A stretch of 64,000 nucleotides of DNA from Thalassobium sp. R2A62 (GTDB lineage Bacteria > Pseudomonadota > Alphaproteobacteria > Rhodobacterales > Rhodobacteraceae), in the NCBI RefSeq assembly GCF_000161835.1, contig NZ_GG697169.2, positions 3,336,267-3,400,266 of the forward strand. The letters run 5' to 3'. Positions within the stretch are counted from its first letter, which is position 1; each line of letters opens with the position of its first letter. Below the pieces are notes generated by a model. That model had not been told where the DNA came from and searched no databases. It was given only the letters and a program-made list of their open reading frames with translations. Shown piece by piece: positions 59,850 through 64,000 of this stretch. Position numbers and translations under genes: made by a program.

Positions 59850-61210
59850 GCGGTCATAACCTCAACGTCGAGCTCGAACGCGTCCATTGGGCTTTCCAAT
59901 TCAAGGACATGGTTCAGGCAGAATTCATAAATTTCACCACGGCCCATTTCGGTAGGTGAGAACGGGAATGCGAAGGTCGGCATTTCTTCCTGCTCGGTCA
60001 GTGGGTGATGCAAAAGGTATGGGTTGAGGATCTTCGCCACTTCGCGCGACGTCGCCTCGGACTGTGCTGTGACGATCCCCATAACGCCGACTTCACTGCC
60101 GATGCGCGCGTTGTTTTCGAGAGACCCAAGCGTCGCGTCTGCACCGATCAACCGAAGTTCCAATGTAAATTCTTCGTTCACGCGCTCGTTCGCCTTGCGC
60201 ATAGATTGGTCCTTAATATCGGCCACCCATTCGTGAATGTTCTCCACGTATCGCGGCTCGCGAACCAAGGCCAAAGAGACCGTTTGGAAACCGCCGCTGC
60301 GCGCACCTTCCAGTTTGACGGTGTATATGTCGCTGGGCACCCATTCGCTGCCTGTGACTCGAACGGAACGGTCATCAAGAGCTGTGTATCGCGCCTTGAT
60401 CACATCAAGGTGGCCGCCGGGTTCATAGAGTTGATAGGGGTTGGAATTCTCGTAGAGCATGTGCGCGGATACGGTGTAGGGCGTGGCCTTTGCCGTGTCG
60501 CCCATTGGCTCAACCGTAAAACCCGTGTCGTCAAAGGTGATCATGATTGTGCCAGAGTTCGGACTGGTCGTCGCCAGTGCCCCGCATTCGCCGATCTTGG
60601 CGCCATGCCACGCGCCACCGGCATGGCATCCACGCGCAAGAGGCAGTGCTGCGATCATGGCTGTGTCTGTTGTGCGTCCGGCGATTACAATATCCGCGCC
60701 AGTGTCGAGCGCGGCTTGGATTTGTTCGGCACCGGCCAACGCGACGATGTTCGTACAGCTCTCTAATACTTCGGCAGTGACGTCAATCGCAGGTTCAAGC
60801 GGTTTGATTTTGTTGCCGGCGAGCGCTTGGACCATTTTGGCGTTCGCTTGGCCGGACTTTAGAATAGCAACTTTGGCAGATTGGCCCGTTTCTGCGATTA
60901 TTTCTTGAGTAATCTCGACCAGCCAATCCGTTGCATCGTCTGCACCGCTTGTGCCGGCCGTTCCGATGACCAAGGGCACGCCAGCCTTGGCGCGTGCGTC
61001 CATCAATTCGCGCCATTCGGATTTGATCGAACTACGGGAGTATTTTGAGGTGCCTGTACCAAGATAGTGGGGACCACTGTCCGTGGAACCGCCGTCAATC
61101 GCGATCAGGTCAGGTTTTTCCTTAACGCCACGGGCCAATGCGTCGCGGTCGTAGCCAAGGCCAAGCGCACCTGACGGAATTAGGATCTTGGTTGTAACTG
61201 AATGTGCCAC
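59846..61210 (-). CDS. AtuA-like protein (DUF1446 family)
   Basis: 454 aa taking GTG 61210 with GAGGA four bases upstream; ATG 61258 (16 codons longer) is an alternative. ILIPSGALGLGYDRDALARG, DLIAIDGGSTDSGPHYLGTG, VIGTAGTSGADDATDWLVEI and DIVIAGRTTDTAMIAALPLA are typical of AtuA/DUF1446 proteins, named from acyclic-terpene use in Pseudomonas, a family whose enzymology is still poorly defined. Gly-rich loops hint at nucleotide or CoA binding. Followed by its DUF4387 partner. With a TRAP transporter and a two-component system around, it likely degrades an organic acid. Confidence 0.88.
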   Translation of the reverse strand: MAHSVTTKILIPSGALGLGYDRDALARGVKEKPDLIAIDGGSTDSGPHYLGTGTSKYSRSSIKSEWRELMDARAKAGVPLVIGTAGTSGADDATDWLVEITQEIIAETGQSAKVAILKSGQANAKMVQALAGNKIKPLEPAIDVTAEVLESCTNIVALAGAEQIQAALDTGADIVIAGRTTDTAMIAALPLARGCHAGGAWHGAKIGECGALATTSPNSGTIMITFDDTGFTVEPMGDTAKATPYTVSAHMLYENSNPYQLYEPGGHLDVIKARYTALDDRSVRVTGSEWVPSDIYTVKLEGARSGGFQTVSLALVREPRYVENIHEWVADIKDQSMRKANERVNEEFTLELRLIGADATLGSLENNARIGSEVGVMGIVTAQSEATSREVAKILNPYLLHHPLTEQEEMPTFAFPFSPTEMGRGEIYEFCLNHVLELESPMDAFELDVEVMTA

Positions 61211-61274
61211 GGTGTCCTCGTTTTCCTTGTTCGGGCTGATACGGCAATGACCTGACATGGTGCTGACGTCCGGC

Positions 61275-62291
61275 TTATTCCTGCAGGATAGAGCTTTCCC
61301 ATTCTGCAATGAAGTTTCTGCTTTTGAATTGGTCGAGATAGACCAGAAGACCTGGACCCAATGCGATCCGGTGTAGGGATTCCTCGCTCGCTGTGTCCAA
61401 CACTTCTGACCGCAAGAGCGGCGAGTTTCCATCAGGGAAAGTCTGCGCCAAGACGAAATCCAAGAACTCGGCCGCCAATTCGGGGTTTTCGGATGTCGTT
61501 GGGATCAGCATCGTTCTGAGCATCACGATCGAGAAATCAGACGGCAGGATAATTGTGAACGCGTCAGAATCTTCTCTTTGCTCGGCATAGCTGGCCAAGA
61601 CGTTGTAGACAATCGCGAGGTCTCCGCTGACGACATCATCAATCATGCTCGATGTGCAGCAATAGAGTTGCGGATCAAGCGTGCCCATCACTTCGGTAAG
61701 ACGCCAATAGGTGTCGGATGCGCGGGCGTCTTGGGTGGCGAACAGATACCCAGAACCAGATGACCGGATGTCGTAGGTGCCCACGCGGCCCTCAAAGATC
61801 TCCGGATTTTGACGGAGCGTATTGATCAGTTCCTGACGGTTTTCTGGGACGGGTAAGTCCGCAAAAGCAGCGTTTGAAATCACAAAGGCGGCGGGTTCTT
61901 GCGTAAAGGCAAAAACCATTTCGTTCCAGACGGCCCAATTTGGCAAACCCTGCGTTAGGTCCGACGCATGTGGCAGCGCCATCCCGTCATTGGCCAGCTT
62001 GGTTTGAAGATCCATCGCGCTGGAAATCGCTAGGTCAAAGGGCTGCTGTTCATTCAAGACCGCGCGCATCACTTCGGATGAGCTGGCGACGGTATAATCA
62101 ACACGGACCACGTCGTTGTCCGCCAAATAGGACTGGATCATCGGCTCAAAGAAACTGATGTCGGCTGTTGATATGATCCGCAGGACTTGATCCGACCCAT
62201 CGGGTCCAAAAACCGCACGATCTTCGATTTCAAAGGCATTCGCCAGTGTTGAGAAACATATCAGTCCGAGGGAAAGGACAAGGTTACGCAT
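61275..62291 (-). CDS. Periplasmic binding protein of the FbpA/family-1 type beside a two-component system
   Basis: 338 aa. Signal NLVLSLGLICFSTLANAFEI. Mature part: LRIISTADISFFEPMIQSYL, VASSSEVMRAVLNEQQPFDL and DIRSSGSGYLFATQDARAS, as in iron- or small-anion-binding proteins. The cysteines of DPQLYCCTSSMIDDV stand out. No permease or ATPase genes follow. It overlaps the histidine kinase gene by 31 bases, so it probably serves as a ligand-sensing partner of that kinase rather than in transport (inference). Confidence 0.82.
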   Translation of the reverse strand: MRNLVLSLGLICFSTLANAFEIEDRAVFGPDGSDQVLRIISTADISFFEPMIQSYLADNDVVRVDYTVASSSEVMRAVLNEQQPFDLAISSAMDLQTKLANDGMALPHASDLTQGLPNWAVWNEMVFAFTQEPAAFVISNAAFADLPVPENRQELINTLRQNPEIFEGRVGTYDIRSSGSGYLFATQDARASDTYWRLTEVMGTLDPQLYCCTSSMIDDVVSGDLAIVYNVLASYAEQREDSDAFTIILPSDFSIVMLRTMLIPTTSENPELAAEFLDFVLAQTFPDGNSPLLRSEVLDTASEESLHRIALGPGLLVYLDQFKSRNFIAEWESSILQE

Positions 62292-63637
62292 GCGCCGCCT
62301 CCTGAATTATTGCTTAGTGTTATTGTGCCGCCATGGGCGCGGACCACTTCGTCAGCGATAGTCAATCCCAGCCCCGAGCCAACCACGGTATCTGCGTTTT
62401 CGCCGCGCTCAAAACGTTCGAGCAATGTGCCACGATCCGTTTCGCTGAAACCCGGACCAGAGTCCGAGACAATGATCTCAAAGCCGCCATCTGCAATTTC
62501 CAGGGAAACGTCGACAACCTTGCCGCTGCTTGAGTATTTGATCGCGTTGTCCAGCACGTTGTGAAACGCGCTTTGAAATAAAATCCGGTCACCAGTGATT
62601 TCTATTGGATCCAAATGGAGAATGCGAACGGGGATCTCTTTTAGATCTGAAATGGGTTGTGACCTTTCCACGGTCTCGCTGATCAACTCGTGCAATTTTA
62701 TGACCTCAGAGGACAGGTTGTCGGTCCGGAACGTCACCATTGCATGATCAAGCAACTGACCAGCCGTTCGAGAGCTTTCATCGATCGCACGGATCATTTC
62801 ACGGACGGCACGGCGGTTTTCCTCTTTTTCGACCCTGCGCAGCGTGATTTCAGCCTGAGTTCGGACAATGGCCAGCGGGGTACGGACACGGTGGGCGGCT
62901 TCGGCGATGAAATCCTCGGATCGGGCCAGTGATTTCTTGAGCCGAGCCATCAAGTTATTCAGCGACACAACAAGTGGTGCCATCTCGCTGGGGACCGGGG
63001 CTGCAACTGGTCGCAGGTCGGAGGGCCCTCGGCGCGAGACAGATTCTGTTAGGCTTTGGAGGGGGCGAATGGTGCTGCGTGCGATCAGCAATGCCATGAC
63101 TGCAGACAATGCAAAAAACCCAAGACCCACGCTAAGTGAAATTCTGGAAATACGCGCGAGGGCGAGGTTCACGCCCGTCAACGTTTGGGCGACTGACACC
63201 TCTAGAAACGCCTGCTTGTTGTCTATGGAAAAGCTGCGCCTCGTCGCTGCGATCCTGATGTCTTGCCCCAAGTACGCGGCCGATTGAAAGGTCATGTCTG
63301 CGTCGGCGAAATCGATCGAGCGGGGCAGGTTGTCGTAGCCTGATAAAAATTCATCATCCAAGCGGATCGAATAAAATGCGCGTTCGTCTGTGACCCTATC
63401 CAGCATCGACAGCGCCGAATATGGAAGGTCGACAGAGATCTCGCCACGTGACACCCGTGCGCTGTCCAAAATAGAAATGGCCGAGGCTGCAAGGATGTTG
63501 TCTTGGGTCTCTTGTGCGATCTGCTGAAAGACTGACTGCATCACGAAATATAGCAAAATGCCAGTAAGGGCAGAGCTGAACAACAGCATGACCAATAGCC
63601 GCTGTCGAATGCTGCGTTTTGTGTTGGGCGCTGTCAT
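62261..63637 (-). CDS. Sensor histidine kinase, TctE type
   Basis: 458 aa. Helix one LLVMLLFSSALTGILLYFVM, then a periplasmic sensor domain to about residue 160 (DNILAASAISILDSARVSRG), resembling the 2CSK_N domain of TctE. Helix two ISLSVGLGFFALSAVMALLI and a HAMP-like linker. HisKA SEDFIAEAAHRVRTPLAIVR with the phosphorylated His; ATPase boxes FHNVLDNAIKYSSSGK, VSDSGPGF and VVGSGLGLTIADEVVRAHGG. TctE-type kinases sense tricarboxylates. The gene overlaps the response-regulator gene by 4 bases and the binding-protein gene by 31. Confidence 0.93.
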   Translation of the reverse strand: MTAPNTKRSIRQRLLVMLLFSSALTGILLYFVMQSVFQQIAQETQDNILAASAISILDSARVSRGEISVDLPYSALSMLDRVTDERAFYSIRLDDEFLSGYDNLPRSIDFADADMTFQSAAYLGQDIRIAATRRSFSIDNKQAFLEVSVAQTLTGVNLALARISRISLSVGLGFFALSAVMALLIARSTIRPLQSLTESVSRRGPSDLRPVAAPVPSEMAPLVVSLNNLMARLKKSLARSEDFIAEAAHRVRTPLAIVRTQAEITLRRVEKEENRRAVREMIRAIDESSRTAGQLLDHAMVTFRTDNLSSEVIKLHELISETVERSQPISDLKEIPVRILHLDPIEITGDRILFQSAFHNVLDNAIKYSSSGKVVDVSLEIADGGFEIIVSDSGPGFSETDRGTLLERFERGENADTVVGSGLGLTIADEVVRAHGGTITLSNNSGGGACVTLSFPSD

Positions 63638-64000
63638 GCCAGTTCTAGTTTGTAGCCCAAACCGCGGACCGTCGTGATCGAGACATCGGACGTATCAAGG
63701 TGGCGACGCAAACGCCCGACATAGACCTCGATTGCATTCTCCGAGGCTTCTTCGTCGTACGAAAACAAGCGGTCGACAAGCTTGGGTTTTGAGAAAACTT
63801 GGTTGGGGGCGTTCACGAAGATTTCGAACAACCGGAGTTCTCTCGTTCTGAGTTTTGTCTCATCGCCGCCGATCTTTAGCGTCCCCGCAAGAGAATCAAA
63901 TTCCAACTCGCCAAACGAAATGATATTGCGCGCAGCACCACCTTGGCGGCGCAAAACGGCACGACAGCGGGCTTCTAGTTCGGAAAAGTCGATGGGTTTT
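63634..64000 (-). CDS. Response regulator of the OmpR/TctD type, N-terminus outside the window
   Basis: Frame runs to the right edge. It opens KPIDFSELEARCRAVLRRQG, the last helix of a receiver domain (KP at the phospho-switch), then an OmpR-type winged helix: LEFDSLAGTLKIGGDETKLR, RELRLFEIFVNAPNQVFSKP, NAIEVYVGRLRRHLD and TVRGLGYKLELA. It controls genes with the kinase encoded downstream. The phospho-accepting Asp is not seen because it lies beyond the edge. Confidence 0.92.
   Translation of the reverse strand, partial: KPIDFSELEARCRAVLRRQGGAARNIISFGELEFDSLAGTLKIGGDETKLRTRELRLFEIFVNAPNQVFSKPKLVDRLFSYDEEASENAIEVYVGRLRRHLDTSDVSITTVRGLGYKLELA

Noticed and set aside
60005-60766. Plus-strand frame inside the AtuA-like gene
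   Set aside because: Shadow; the minus strand carries the AtuA motifs over the full length.
1-64000. CRISPR array or rRNA genes
   Set aside because: No regularly spaced repeat of 24-40 bases with unique spacers and no rRNA sequence was seen; the only tandem repeats are three 12-mers at 31372-31407.

Overview
The window reads as chromosome of a marine alphaproteobacterium of the Roseobacter group (Rhodobacteraceae). The grounds are moderate GC, TRAP and carbohydrate ABC transporters, tandem Hint-domain (hedgehog/intein) proteins ending in a shared C-terminus, GSCFA/SGNH surface-glycan genes, an AtuA/DUF4387 pair and many IS3, IS6, IS481 and IS5 remnants. This comes from family composition only; I cannot name a species.

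Layout. 1-14 kb is a surface-polysaccharide region: an adenylation enzyme cut by the window edge, a GT2-sulfotransferase fusion, a second sulfotransferase, a membrane CapD/FlaA1-type nucleotide-sugar dehydratase, a Wza-type export lipoprotein, a priming sugar transferase with an epimerase, and a GT2. It is broken up by decayed genes (a serralysin-like protease, an OafA-like acyltransferase) and IS scars. 15.4-25 kb is a catabolic operon: SDR, zinc-type alcohol dehydrogenase, solute-binding protein, two permeases and two mutually complementary ABC ATPases, facing a GAF/Fis-type regulator. 26-31 kb holds an OafA-ALGX acyltransferase and two tandem Hint proteins with duplicated leaders.

At 31,249-31,296 lies the 3' part of a tRNA-Phe gene including CCA, probably one end of an integrated element. 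It is followed by an imperfect palindrome and three tandem 12-bp repeats. Just inside is a 13-kb island (32.4-45.4 kb) and the most interesting content of the window: a DISARM-related set without a methylase or the PLD protein DrmC. DrmB-like, DrmA-like and UvrD-like proteins are encoded on the minus strand, and divergently on the plus strand a 979-aa protein I do not recognise plus an SNF2-like helicase. All junctions are overlaps, so the parts probably work as one phage-defence machine.

46-51.6 kb is a second glycan operon (GSCFA, SGNH-like, HxRRGD fucosyltransferase-like with repeats, WKP-motif protein). 52-54.5 kb is a nest of three IS3-family elements between two truncated small membrane-protein genes. 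54.9-64 kb is a second catabolic unit: TRAP transporter with a small membrane protein, a divergent LacI regulator with two operators, DUF4387, AtuA-family protein, a periplasmic binding protein and a TctE/TctD-type two-component system that runs off the right edge.
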